Shown here: positions 22,782 to 29,633 of the stretch, in pieces
Layout of the letters: the number at the start of each line of letters is the position of its first letter
Position numbering within the stretch: position 1 is the first letter of the stretch
Assembly (NCBI RefSeq): GCF_004103825.1
Contig: NZ_RYFI01000014.1
Coordinates: 77,374 to 109,530 of the forward strand
Source of the DNA: Hansschlegelia zhihuaiae
Lineage (GTDB): Bacteria > Pseudomonadota > Alphaproteobacteria > Rhizobiales > Methylopilaceae
Length of the DNA stretch: 32,157 nucleotides
Direction: 5' to 3'
Position numbers and translations under genes: made by a program
The notes under the pieces: generated by a model
What the model was told of the DNA's origin: nothing
Database searches by the model: none
Seen by the model: only the letters and a program-made list of their open reading frames with translations

Positions 22782-24682
22782 GTGCGCACCGCCTCGCGGT
22801 AGCGCTTCGGCGCGATGCCGTAGCTGTTGGCGATCGCCTCATGCGGCGTCTCGCCCGGCATGGCGCCGAGGATGAAGCGCCGCCTCGTCCCGTCGGGCTC
22901 GAGCGAGCCGTTCAGCACCTCGACGACGCGGATCTCCTCGCCGCCCACATCGGCGCTCATCAGCCGGCGGAGATGGCCGTTGCCGTCGTGGTCCTCGGCG
23001 AGGGTCAGGGCGTTGCGCTCGTGGAAATAGCGGTCGAAGCCGTAGACCTCGAGCATGATGCGGCGGAGCTCGGCGTTCGGCTCGGCGTCGATCACGTCGG
23101 GGCTGAGCCTCGCCCTGTCGGCGATGATCCACTCATGGCTCACCGGCAGGCGGTAGCCGTGCCAGTGATAGATCCGGAAGCCGTCGGCCCAAAGATGCGA
23201 CGGACCGTCGTCGCAATGCGGCCGGCGCGCCTCGTCGACCTTCAGGACGCGCGGCCGGTCCGAGACGATGCAGAAATCGGGATGCACCCAGCGGAAGCCG
23301 CCATGGATCGCGGACGCCTCATAGTGCCGCCACTTGTCGTAGATGGGCAGGTCGAGCTTCGCGACATGGCGGAAGAAGGACAGATAGGCGCAATAGGCCG
23401 ACCACATATTGCCGCCCTGGTAGAAGCGCCAGGCGCTCTGCGCGCAGCTCAGCATCAGCGGCGCGAGGCTCGGATTGATCTGGCGCGCGAGCGCCACAGC
23501 CCAACTCGCCGCGTAGGTCGCCGCGTAGGTCGCCGCGCTGGTCGCCTCGATGGTCGCCGCGCTGGTCGCCGCGTCGGTCGCCGCGCTGGTCGCCGCGTCG
23601 GTCGCCGCGCTGGTCGCCTCGATGGTCGCCGCGCTGGTCGCCGCGTAGGTCGCCGCGCTGGTCGCCGCGCTGGTCGCCGCGTGGGTCGCCGCGTCGGTCG
23701 CCGCGTAGGTCGCCGCGCTGGTCGCCGCGTCGGTCGCCGCGTCGGTCGCCGCGCTGGTCGCCGCGTAGGTCGCCGCGCTGGTCGCCGCGTAGGTCGCCGC
23801 GCTGGTCGCCGCGTCGGTCGCCGCGCTGGTCGCCGCGTCGGTCGCCGCGCTGGTCGCCGCGTCGGTCGCCGCGCTGGTCGCCGCGTCGGTCGCCGCGCTG
23901 GTCGCCGCGTCGGTCGCCGCGCTGGTCGCCGCGTCGGTCGCCGCGCTGGTCGCCGCGTCGGTCGCCGCGCTGGTCGCCGCGTCGGTCGCCGCGCTGGTCG
24001 CCGCGTCGGTCGCCGCGCTGGTCGCCGCGTCGGTCGCCGCGCTGGTCGCCGCGTCGGTCGCCGCGCTGGTCGCCGCGTCGGTCGCCGCGCTGGTCGCCGC
24101 GTCGGTCGCCGCGCTGGTCGCCGCGTCGGTCGCCGCGCTGGTCGCCGCGTCGGTCGCCGCGCTGGTCGCCGCGTCGGTCGCCGCGCTGGTCGCCGCGTCG
24201 GTCGCCGCGCTGGTCGCCGCGTCGGTCGCCGCGCTGGTCGCCGCGTCGGTCGCCGCGCTGGTCGCCGCGTCGGTCGCCGCGCTGGTCGCCGCGTCGGTCG
24301 CCGCGCTGGTCGCCGCGTCGGTCGCCGCGCTGGTCGCCGCGTCGGTCGCCGCGCTGGTCGCCGCGTCGGTCGCCGCGCTGGTCGCCGCGTCGGTCGCCGC
24401 GCTGGTCGCCGCGTCGGTCGCCGCGTAGGTCTTGCGATCGTGCCAGATCGCGGCCGCGAAGCCGGCTGCGATCTGGCCGACCAACGGCGACGGCACAAAG
24501 ACGATGTTCCTGGGCGGCGCGAGGTCGGCCGCCTGATACATCCCGACGATCGCCGCGCGCATCTCGGCGCGGTCCTCGTCGTCCATCGGCTTGGTGGACA
24601 TCGCGTTGGCGATCCAGCGCTGCGCCCAAGGGCCGAGCTGCGCCCGATGCTCGTCTGTCAGTCTGTAAAGCTCTCTCGTCAT
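22778..24682 (-). CDS. DUF6745-type protein with 77 tandem AATx repeats
   Basis: The 634-aa protein has three parts. Residues 1-85 form a helical N-terminal domain (QLGPWAQRWIANAMSTKPM, NIVFVPSPLVGQIAAGFAAAIWHD). Residues 86-393 are 77 four-residue units of the form xAAT, with x mostly Asp or Ser in strict alternation; the C-terminal third also has Tyr, His and Ile-Glu variants. Residues 394-634 are a DUF6745-like domain: WRFYQGGNMWSAYCAYLSF, IHGGFRWVHPDFCIVSDRP, HCDDGPSHLWADGFRIYHWHGYRLP. Function is unknown. The start at ATG 24682 has AGGAGG just upstream; the open frame to 24841 overlaps the neighbour and was not used. If helical, the repeat would be a very long rod. Confidence 0.8.
   Translation of the reverse strand: MTRELYRLTDEHRAQLGPWAQRWIANAMSTKPMDDEDRAEMRAAIVGMYQAADLAPPRNIVFVPSPLVGQIAAGFAAAIWHDRKTYAATDAATSAATDAATSAATDAATSAATDAATSAATDAATSAATDAATSAATDAATSAATDAATSAATDAATSAATDAATSAATDAATSAATDAATSAATDAATSAATDAATSAATDAATSAATDAATSAATDAATSAATDAATSAATDAATSAATDAATSAATDAATSAATDAATSAATDAATSAATDAATSAATDAATSAATDAATSAATYAATSAATYAATSAATDAATDAATSAATYAATDAATHAATSAATSAATYAATSAATIEATSAATDAATSAATDAATSAATIEATSAATYAATYAASWAVALARQINPSLAPLMLSCAQSAWRFYQGGNMWSAYCAYLSFFRHVAKLDLPIYDKWRHYEASAIHGGFRWVHPDFCIVSDRPRVLKVDEARRPHCDDGPSHLWADGFRIYHWHGYRLPVSHEWIIADRARLSPDVIDAEPNAELRRIMLEVYGFDRYFHERNALTLAEDHDGNGHLRRLMSADVGGEEIRVVEVLNGSLEPDGTRRRFILGAMPGETPHEAIANSYGIAPKRYREAVRT
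23504..24427 (-). repeat. Tandem 12-nt/24-nt coding repeat, 77 units
   Basis: The basic unit is 12 nt (coding strand GAC/AGC/TAC then GCGGCGACC). From 23798 to about 24415 it forms 26 identical copies of the 24-nt double unit coding DAATSAAT, with the same codons in each. Units toward the C-terminal end of the protein vary in the first codon. The period keeps all frames open, which creates long false ORFs on both strands. Confidence 0.95.
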
Positions 24683-24743
24683 CACGGCCTCCTGTCGGGT
24701 CTCCTCCGCTGCCGGCCCGCATCGGGGCCGGCAGAAGAAGAGA

Positions 24744-25247
24744 TCAGTCGGCGACCCGGCGCTCTTCCGCGCCCGCGCTCTCGACCTGGCGGCCGATATA
24801 ATAGGAGCCGACCGGCAGCCGGACGCCGTCATGCTCTTCATGGGTGACGGTCATCGGTCCGTGCTCGACCACGAGGAAGCCGACGCAGAGGTCGGAGCGG
24901 GTGAGCACGCCCTTGCGCACCATGGCGTCGGCCGCGGCGCGGTCGCGATACATGCGCGCGGTCGGAACAGCGATGCGGCCGGCGAGCGCGTCGGCCATCA
25001 GGCCTTCGGCGACCTTGCTGGTGCGCATCGAAGGGCGGGTCGCCGCCTCGCCCTCGGGGCGCTCCATGAGCGCGATCGCGTGGTGATGGCCGGTGACCTC
25101 GCCCTCCTGCAGGATGATGCGGCCGGCGACGGGCGCGATCTCGTCGGTCCGCGCGATCGCGATCCCGGCCGGCACCGGGACAATCGCGACGTCGCCCTGG
25201 AAGGCCTGTCCGGCCGACGGATCGAAGTCTCGGATCTTGGGGGTCAT
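24744..25247 (-). CDS. Conserved phage protein next to DUF2303
   Basis: The 167-aa protein begins TPKIRDFDPSAGQAFQGDVAIVPVPAG. It has ILQEGEVTGHHHAIAL in the middle and FLVVEHGPMTVTHEEHDGVRLPVGSYYIGRQVE at the end. This beta-rich, His-containing layout is common to a family found directly beside DUF2303 genes in tailed phages and prophages; no function is known. The cupin-like HHH and HEEH clusters could bind a metal. The start is set at ATG 25247, which has AAAGGA 7 nt upstream. Confidence 0.7.
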   Translation of the reverse strand: MTPKIRDFDPSAGQAFQGDVAIVPVPAGIAIARTDEIAPVAGRIILQEGEVTGHHHAIALMERPEGEAATRPSMRTSKVAEGLMADALAGRIAVPTARMYRDRAAADAMVRKGVLTRSDLCVGFLVVEHGPMTVTHEEHDGVRLPVGSYYIGRQVESAGAEERRVAD

Positions 25248-25300
25248 GACAGTGTCCTTTGATGGGTTGGGGGCGATCGACGGCGGCGCCGGCGGCCGCG

Positions 25301-26257
25301 CTAGAGCCCGCCTTCGCGGTTTCCGGCCTCGTCGACGCCCTCGAAGGCCGGCAGGCCGGTGCCGCCCACGACCTTCTCGAGGTCGTTCTGGACCTGCTCG
25401 CGCAGCCAGAACTCCCAGCGATAGAGCTGGTAGAACCAGAGGATGTCGCTGCCCTTCACGCGGTAGCGGAGCCGGGCGGGGATGCGGACCTTCTCGCCGT
25501 CGACGAAGGCCTGGACCGACACGATGAAGGCGCCGGGGATGACCACCTTCTTGCCCTTGGCGTCGGTGTGTTCCTCGACGAACTCGATGCTCTGCTCGCC
25601 GGACTGCAGGCGGGTCTTGTTCTTGACCTTCTGCCCGACGAAGATCTCGAGCTCGCGGGACAGCGAGATGATGTCGGTCGGCGATCCGACCTTCTCCTTG
25701 AACAGCAGCTCGTATTCCTGCGACTCGCCCTCGAAGGGCGAGGCGAGCTCCGCGGCGTGCTCCTCGAGGAAAGCGGCGAACTCGGCCTGCGGCATCGCCA
25801 TGCCGCTGTTCGCGATCCACGCCGTCATCTCGTCGGTGATCGGGAACTGATACCGGACGCGGTGACGGCCATGCGCCGGCTCGTGGTTCAGCCCGTGATA
25901 GTCCACGACGCCGGTCAGCTTCAGGTTCGGCCATTTGGTCTGGGCGAAGATCGCGCTGTCGTCGCCCTTGTGGCGGTTCATCAGCTCGATGAAGGAGGCG
26001 AGCGTGGTGACGGTCGCGACGCCCTGGCGGGCGTGGGGCTGCTGGCGGAACTCCTCGATCGAGGATTTCAGCGAGACGACCGCGCCGCTGCGGGAGTTGA
26101 ACAGCACCGGCACGGCCGGAGGCAGGCCGTCTCCGAGGCCCCCGGTCGGGATGCTCAGCACCTGCGCCTCCGCGGCCTTGCGGGCGAGATCGGCGATAGC
26201 TTCGACCGCCGAGGCGGTCTTCGGGAGGTCGTCGGGCAGTTCCGAGCGCTGCGCCAT
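25301..26257 (-). CDS. DUF2303 (YfdQ-like) phage protein
   Basis: The 318-aa protein matches the DUF2303 family along its length: SLKSSIEEFRQQPHARQGVATVTTLASFIELMNRHK, NLKLTGVVDYHG, RVRYQFPITDEMTAWIANSG, FAAFLEEHAAEL, and a C-terminal FVDGEKVRIPARLRYRVKGSDILWFYQLYR. Members are found in early regions of phages and in the E. coli CPS-53 prophage (YfdQ). The function is unknown, though the genes often lie near recombination genes. It is followed by its usual neighbour at 24744. Confidence 0.85.
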   Translation of the reverse strand: MAQRSELPDDLPKTASAVEAIADLARKAAEAQVLSIPTGGLGDGLPPAVPVLFNSRSGAVVSLKSSIEEFRQQPHARQGVATVTTLASFIELMNRHKGDDSAIFAQTKWPNLKLTGVVDYHGLNHEPAHGRHRVRYQFPITDEMTAWIANSGMAMPQAEFAAFLEEHAAELASPFEGESQEYELLFKEKVGSPTDIISLSRELEIFVGQKVKNKTRLQSGEQSIEFVEEHTDAKGKKVVIPGAFIVSVQAFVDGEKVRIPARLRYRVKGSDILWFYQLYRWEFWLREQVQNDLEKVVGGTGLPAFEGVDEAGNREGGL

Positions 26258-26298
26258 CTGGCGGTCCTTTCGGCTTCGGGAGGGAAGAGACGCGCCGG

Positions 26299-26652
26299 TC
26301 AGGCGCGGTCGGTCGCAGGCTCGGAGCGCGCAGGGCGGACCTCGCGCGGCTCGAGCATGTCCAGCTGGTTCGGGTGCTGGGTCGAGAGGCCGTCCTCGAC
26401 GATCCAGAACGGCGTCGAGCCGAAGCTCTGCCCCTCGGGCAGCTTCGACGCGATCTTCGGCGTGACGTTGGTCAGGCCTTTCTTGGACACGATCTCCAGG
26501 GTGATCGTGATCGTGGCTTTGCCCTCGCCCTTGGGCTGGTCGGACAGGGTCTGGAGGCTCTTGGTCAGATGCTCGTTGCAGGCGTGGGCGAAATCGCCCC
26601 GCTCGATAAGCCCGAGCAGTTGCAGCAGATTGTGGATCGGACGGGCGGACAT
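26299..26652 (-). CDS. Conserved phage protein upstream of DUF2303
   Basis: The 117-aa protein has a helical start (ARPIHNLLQLLGLIERGDFAHACNEHLTKSL), then a beta segment, KATITITLEIVSKKGLTNVTPKIASKLPEG, and TPFWIVEDGLSTQHPNQ. The same kind of protein commonly precedes DUF2303 genes in phages, which suggests they act together. No catalytic motif is visible. Confidence 0.65.
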   Translation of the reverse strand: MSARPIHNLLQLLGLIERGDFAHACNEHLTKSLQTLSDQPKGEGKATITITLEIVSKKGLTNVTPKIASKLPEGQSFGSTPFWIVEDGLSTQHPNQLDMLEPREVRPARSEPATDRA

Positions 26653-26655
26653 TGG

Positions 26656-26907
26656 TCAGGCTCCGTGGCTGTGGAAGCGCGCTCGCGCTTCGGTGAAGGC
26701 CGCGGCCGCCGCGGCGGGCGAAAGGCCGAGCCGGGCGAACAGCGCCTCGGCCTCGAAAGGATGGTCGCGCGCCCAGCCGCGGATGAGCGGGCTGCAGTCG
26801 GGGGCGGGAGGCCGCCGCGGCTCTCCTGTCCGCCAGCCTCCCTGCGCCAGCGGCCGGCTGGGCCTTCCGCCGGCGTCCTCGCAGACGAACAGAGCGAGCG
26901 CGCTCAT
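26656..26907 (-). CDS. Hypothetical small phage protein
   Basis: The 83-aa product has a Pro/Arg-rich first half and a helical second half (RDHPFEAEALFARLGLSPAAAAAAFTEARARF). It is not recognised. Its start overlaps the stop of the cupin gene by 4 nt (ATGA), and its stop is 3 bp before the next gene, so it is a genuine operon member. Confidence 0.6.
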   Translation of the reverse strand: MSALALFVCEDAGGRPSRPLAQGGWRTGEPRRPPAPDCSPLIRGWARDHPFEAEALFARLGLSPAAAAAAFTEARARFHSHGA

Positions 26908-27443
26908 GGCCGGACCTCCTGATCCTCGCCGCAGCCCTGCGTCAGGCCGAGCTCGTCACGGGCGTTGAAGTTGGTGTGGGGAATCCAGCCGCGCGGGCAG
27001 TGAAAGCCCCAGAGCCGGGTGATCCGTCCGGTGACGAACAGCGTCCAGCACGGCCGCGGATCGAGGATCTCGAGTCGGTGCGCGGCGGTCGCGCCGCGCA
27101 GCACGACGTCGCCGGGCCGCCGTTCGGCCGGCGGTTGGCCGTGGCGGTGCTCGAGATAGCCGCCCGCCAGCACGATCGACATGTTGGCCCACGGATGGTC
27201 GTGCAGCGCGCGGTCGTCGTCGGAGCGGTGGATCGTGTGCAGATAGACGTTGAACCAGCGGTTCCGCGGGATCACCCACCAGCGCTCGAGATAGGGCTCC
27301 TCGCCCGCCGGCAGACGCGAGCCGGGCCTGGCGTAGTCGGTCGCGGTGCGCACGCCGATCGTGACGTCCGGCCGTCGCCGCGCGGCGACGCTGCCGATCA
27401 GCGCGTCGCAAAGCCAGCCGACGATGAAGCGAGGCAGCCTCAC
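26904..27443 (-). CDS. Cupin-like phage protein
   Basis: The 179-aa protein has a cupin-type beta barrel. Motif 1 is RALHDHPWANMSIVLAGGYLEHR, motif 2 is RRPGDVVLRGATAAHRLEI, and FVTGRITRLWGFHCPRGWIPHTNF follows. Three or more His residues could bind a metal. The substrate is unknown. The start is set at GTG 27443, which overlaps the upstream stop (GTGA); the frame is open further, to 27575, but that part is in a shadow of the previous gene. Confidence 0.7.
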   Translation of the reverse strand: MRLPRFIVGWLCDALIGSVAARRRPDVTIGVRTATDYARPGSRLPAGEEPYLERWWVIPRNRWFNVYLHTIHRSDDDRALHDHPWANMSIVLAGGYLEHRHGQPPAERRPGDVVLRGATAAHRLEILDPRPCWTLFVTGRITRLWGFHCPRGWIPHTNFNARDELGLTQGCGEDQEVRP

Positions 27444-27682
27444 GACGCGCGCTCCATGCCGGTCTCGCCGCTGGGCTGGCGCTCGCCGCCCAACTCCTTC
27501 CCGCCAAAGTAGCCGGCGACGCCGGCGTGCCGCTCCGTGCCCTCGCAACAGGAGACCACGCCGATCCCGCGGCATTCGTCGCAGACCAGCCAGGACGCGA
27601 CCCCGACCACGCCCTGAGCGACGCGGATCGGAGTCGCCGGGATCATCACGCGGCCGGTCCCGGCGCAGGGCTCACAGCGCAT
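27440..27682 (-). CDS. Small zinc-finger-like phage protein
   Basis: The 80-aa product has CEPCAGTGRV near the start and CDECRGIGVVSC about 30 residues later. This pair of CxxC-xG-xG knuckles resembles half of a DnaJ-type zinc finger. GGAGG lies 6 nt before ATG 27682. It overlaps the previous gene by 11 nt. Similar small finger proteins are frequent in phage early regions and may bind nucleic acid or another protein. Confidence 0.65.
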   Translation of the reverse strand: MRCEPCAGTGRVMIPATPIRVAQGVVGVASWLVCDECRGIGVVSCCEGTERHAGVAGYFGGKELGGERQPSGETGMERAS

Positions 27683-27920
27683 GGGCGGCCTCCGGGGTCG
27701 CAAGATCGGCCTCGTGCGGCAGGCCGAGCGCGTCCTCGACGATCCGCACCTGGGCGGCGATGAAGCGCCGGAAACGCGGATGCGGGTCGCGCAGCGCCTG
27801 GTCGAGGCCGATCAGCAGGCGGATGGCGGCGGCCCGCTCGCCATGGCGCGCCAGCACGACGGCCGCGACGCGCGCCTCGGAGACCAGCGCGACCTTGGAG
27901 AGCAAGGAGCGGCCGGCCAT
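27672..27920 (-). CDS. Hypothetical small phage protein
   Basis: The 82-aa helical product (LLIGLDQALRDPHPRFRRFIAAQVRIVEDALGLP) is not recognised. It is 3 bp downstream of the first gene of the leftward operon and overlaps the next by 11 nt. There are no membrane segments or metal motifs. Confidence 0.6.
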   Translation of the reverse strand: MAGRSLLSKVALVSEARVAAVVLARHGERAAAIRLLIGLDQALRDPHPRFRRFIAAQVRIVEDALGLPHEADLATPEAAHAL

Positions 27921-27923
27921 GGC

Positions 27924-28136
27924 TCAGTGCGCCTGGGCGTGCTCGAGGCGGCGCACGCGGGCGCGGGCCTCCTCGCCATGGGCGGCGAGCTCGGCGGAGG
28001 TGAAGCCCTCGCGCTTGAGGTCGTCCTCGGTGACGCAGTCCTGCCGGGCGCGCAGCCCTCGCAGGGACTCGGTCATGGCGTCCAGCGTCGAGACCTGGCG
28101 GACGCGGCGGCGGGGAGTACGGGTCGTGCAGAGCAT
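27924..28136 (-). CDS. First gene of leftward operon, hypothetical
   Basis: The 70-aa charged protein (MTESLRGLRARQDCVTEDDLKREGFTSAELAAHGEEARARVR) has a possible small helix-turn-helix core, with DDLKREGFTSAEL as the turn. It is the first gene after the leftward promoter at 28164-28192 and so an immediate-early gene controlled by the repressor. The ribosome site GGAGG, 5 nt before ATG 28136, lies in a short inverted repeat. Confidence 0.6.
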   Translation of the reverse strand: MLCTTRTPRRRVRQVSTLDAMTESLRGLRARQDCVTEDDLKREGFTSAELAAHGEEARARVRRLEHAQAH

Positions 28137-28140
28137 GTCG

Positions 28141-28161
28141 GCCTCCGTGGGTGACGGAGGC
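28141..28161. repeat. 8-bp inverted repeat over the ribosome site of the first leftward gene
   Basis: GCCTCCGT (28141-28148) and ACGGAGGC (28154-28161) are perfect complements with a 5-nt loop. On the minus strand the second arm contains the GGAGG ribosome site. The predicted transcription start falls near 28157, inside the first arm, so the full hairpin may not exist in the RNA. Confidence 0.45.
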
Positions 28162-28163
28162 AG

Positions 28164-28192
28164 AGGCTAAGTCGGAGATTTCCGACTGTCAA
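28164..28192 (-). promoter_or_regulatory. Leftward early promoter PL
   Basis: On the minus strand, a perfect -35 TTGACA (28187-28192), a 17-bp spacer and -10 TAGCCT (28164-28169). The spacer is filled almost exactly by repressor operator 1. The predicted start is near 28157, about 20 nt before the first leftward gene. Confidence 0.75.
28170..28187. promoter_or_regulatory. Repressor operator 1 (OL, in PL spacer)
   Basis: AGTCGGAGATTTCCGACT: 7-bp arms around a 4-bp centre. It occupies the spacer of PL, so a bound repressor would exclude RNA polymerase. It is the exact reverse complement of operator 5 at 29322-29339. Confidence 0.85.
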
Positions 28193-28199
28193 TCCATTT

Positions 28200-28215
28200 G
28201 TCGGAGATTTCCGAC
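28200..28215. promoter_or_regulatory. Repressor operator 2 (OL, upstream of PL)
   Basis: GTCGGAGATTTCCGAC is identical to the 16-bp core of operator 1, 29 bp away, and lies just upstream of the PL -35 box. It overlaps the last base of the membrane zinc-ribbon gene stop codon. Confidence 0.85.
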
Positions 28216-28535
28216 TAGCGGTCTTCCCAGAGCGCCTTGGCGCGCGGCGCCTGCGTTGGGGGAAGGGCCGGCGGCGGCAAGTCTCGGCCGCAATGTTTGC
28301 AGACGATCGCTTCGGGGCGGATGAACTCGGCGCAGAAGGGGCAGCGGCGCAGGCCCTCCCGCTCGCGCTCGGCGTCGATCATCTCCCGGTTCGGCCGCAT
28401 GATCAGCGCGTGCGGGAGGGCGACGATCAGGATCATCGCACCGTAGAACCACCAGAGGCCAAAACTCCGGCCCTTCGACCGTGCGATCGCCGCCGGGATG
28501 AGCCCGAGCAGCGCGGCAAGGATCAGGAGCTCCAT
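28215..28535 (-). CDS. Small membrane zinc-ribbon protein in the lysogeny operon
   Basis: The 106-aa protein has two N-terminal membrane segments (ELLILAALLGLIPAAIA and LWWFYGAMILIVALPHALIM). A basic linker follows, then a zinc ribbon, CPFCAEFIRPEAIVCKHCGRDL (two CxxC pairs). Such proteins occur widely in bacteria and prophages without a known role. It starts 3 bp after the repressor gene and is therefore expressed in the lysogen, which suggests superinfection exclusion or lysogenic conversion; that is inference. Confidence 0.75.
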   Translation of the reverse strand: MELLILAALLGLIPAAIARSKGRSFGLWWFYGAMILIVALPHALIMRPNREMIDAEREREGLRRCPFCAEFIRPEAIVCKHCGRDLPPPALPPTQAPRAKALWEDR

Positions 28536-28538
28536 CGC

Positions 28539-29264
28539 TCAGCCTTTCGAGAACGGCAGCGCGCCCATGCCGGCCGTCCTCTTGGCGAAGTCCCGCTGTC
28601 GGCGCGCCGCCGCGGCGCGCAGCGCGCGTTCATGCTCCAGCACCTGCTTGCCCGGCACGATCAGATAGATCTCGCCGATCCAGTCGAGCCGCGCGGCCTC
28701 GATCGTGCGGGCGTTGTGACTCTCGAGATTGTAGGTTCCCGGTGTTGGTCCGCGGAGCAGGGTCTTGACGTAGCGCTTGCCGTCGCGCGTGCGGACCACG
28801 ACCTCTTCGCCGAGATAGGCCTTGGCGTCCATCCGCTGATCCTTCCAGACCAGCAGCACGTCGCGGTCGCGAAAGCGGGGCAGCATCGAGTCGCCACGGA
28901 CCTGCAGGCCCACGACGCCGTCCGGCACCGCGAAGGCGAGCTCGACCTGGTCCAGCCCCTCGGGCGGCACCTGCTCGTGCTCGGGCATGACCTCCGACCC
29001 GGCGCCCACATAGCCCATGATCGGCACGATCGCGTGCGGGATCTCGGGCGTGACCTTTTCGCCCTCGCCGGTGGCGAGCCAGCCAGCCGTCGTCTCCAGG
29101 CCGATCGCGAGTTTTTCGAGGTTCGCGCCGCGGACCGACTGCTTCTTGCCATTCAGGATGTCGTTGATGAAGTTGCGCTCAAGGCCGCCGACTCTCGCGG
29201 CCTCAAAAGGGTTGAGTCCGGTTTCAGCGAGGCGCTGCGCGACACGGTCGGGGAAGCTCGACAT
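28539..29264 (-). CDS. Phage repressor, LexA/CI-like (HTH plus S24 peptidase)
   Basis: The 241-aa protein has an N-terminal helix-turn-helix (about residues 8-65, AARVGGLERNFINDILNGKKQSV) and a C-terminal S24 self-cleavage domain. The cleavage bond is probably A88-G89 (GYVGAGSEV). The catalytic pair is S126 (VRGDSMLPRF) and K167 (RYVKTLL). It should repress both early operons and cut itself when RecA is activated by DNA damage, releasing the prophage. The start is set at ATG 29264; the open frame continues to 29843 but runs through the operators. No ribosome site precedes the ATG: operator 3 abuts it, which points to a leaderless mRNA as for lambda cI. Confidence 0.9.
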   Translation of the reverse strand: MSSFPDRVAQRLAETGLNPFEAARVGGLERNFINDILNGKKQSVRGANLEKLAIGLETTAGWLATGEGEKVTPEIPHAIVPIMGYVGAGSEVMPEHEQVPPEGLDQVELAFAVPDGVVGLQVRGDSMLPRFRDRDVLLVWKDQRMDAKAYLGEEVVVRTRDGKRYVKTLLRGPTPGTYNLESHNARTIEAARLDWIGEIYLIVPGKQVLEHERALRAAAARRQRDFAKRTAGMGALPFSKG

Positions 29265-29280
29265 GTCGGAATAATCCGAC
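29265..29280. promoter_or_regulatory. Repressor operator 3 (OR, at repressor start)
   Basis: GTCGGA-ATAA-TCCGAC directly abuts the repressor ATG. On the minus strand it contains GATTAT (29271-29276), at the right distance to be the -10 box of a promoter whose transcript begins at the ATG. Occupancy would shut off the repressor gene, like lambda OR3. Confidence 0.8.
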
Positions 29281-29299
29281 GGCCGGCTTTCCGACGCGA

Positions 29300-29315
29300 G
29301 ACGGAGGTTTCCGAT
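29300..29315. promoter_or_regulatory. Repressor operator 4 (OR, degenerate)
   Basis: GACGGA-GGTT-TCCGAT has one mismatch in each arm against the consensus GTCGGA-N4-TCCGAC. It lies between operators 3 and 5 (35 bp and 23 bp apart, start to start) and touches the PR -35 box. Confidence 0.6.
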
Positions 29316-29344
29316 TGACGCAGTCGGAAATCTCCGACTAACCT
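29315..29344 (+). promoter_or_regulatory. Rightward early promoter PR
   Basis: -35 TTGACG (29315-29320), an 18-bp spacer and -10 TAACCT (29339-29344). Operator 5 fills the spacer. The predicted start is at about 29351, next to the ATG at 29352, so the first gene would have almost no leader. Confidence 0.65.
29322..29339. promoter_or_regulatory. Repressor operator 5 (OR, in PR spacer)
   Basis: AGTCGGAAATCTCCGACT is the exact reverse complement of operator 1 and sits in the same place relative to its promoter, between the -35 and -10 boxes of PR. Confidence 0.85.
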
Positions 29345-29351
29345 CGGCGCC

Positions 29352-29633
29352 ATGGAAGCCGATCTGAGCGCTCATCTGAGGACATGCGCCTCCGCTTTCG
29401 CGGAGGCCAAGGGCGTCGAGCTGGTCACCGTGGCGCGCCGCGCCTGCGGCGACTGGCGGTTTTTCGACCGGCTCGAAACGGGCGCGAGCTTCACGATCCG
29501 CAAATATGACGACGCGATGGCGTGGTTCTCGGACAACTGGCCCGAGGGTCTTGCCTGGCCCGTCGGCGTGCCGCGGCCCGCCAGGGCGGCGCCGCAGCCT
29601 GACGAAGCCGCCGAAGCCGAGGCCGCGGCGTGA
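29352..29633 (+). CDS. Probable Cro-like early regulator
   Basis: The 93-aa protein is the first gene from PR. Its core, HLRTCASAFAEAKGVELVTVARRACGDWRFFDRLETGASFTIRKYDDAMAWFSDNWP, has the size and helix pattern of a small DNA-binding protein, with VARRACGDWRFFDRL as the recognition region. Similar proteins are found opposite the repressor gene in Rhizobiales prophages. That position suggests a Cro role. No ribosome site is visible, in line with a leaderless transcript. Confidence 0.65.
   Translation: MEADLSAHLRTCASAFAEAKGVELVTVARRACGDWRFFDRLETGASFTIRKYDDAMAWFSDNWPEGLAWPVGVPRPARAAPQPDEAAEAEAAA

Noticed and set aside
23504-24427. Possible CRISPR array
   Set aside because: The 24-nt units are directly adjacent, with no unique spacers, and stay in one reading frame; no cas genes are present.
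22841-24847. Very long open frames on the plus strand and in other minus frames across the repeat array (Arg/Gly-rich and Arg/Pro-rich)
   Set aside because: The 12-nt period lacks stops in several frames. Only the minus frame starting at 24682 has a strong ribosome site, folded flanking domains and operon overlap.
28141-28161. Translational silencing hairpin before the first leftward gene
   Set aside because: The predicted PL start near 28157 lies inside the first arm, so the mRNA probably lacks the full hairpin; listed only as an inverted repeat.
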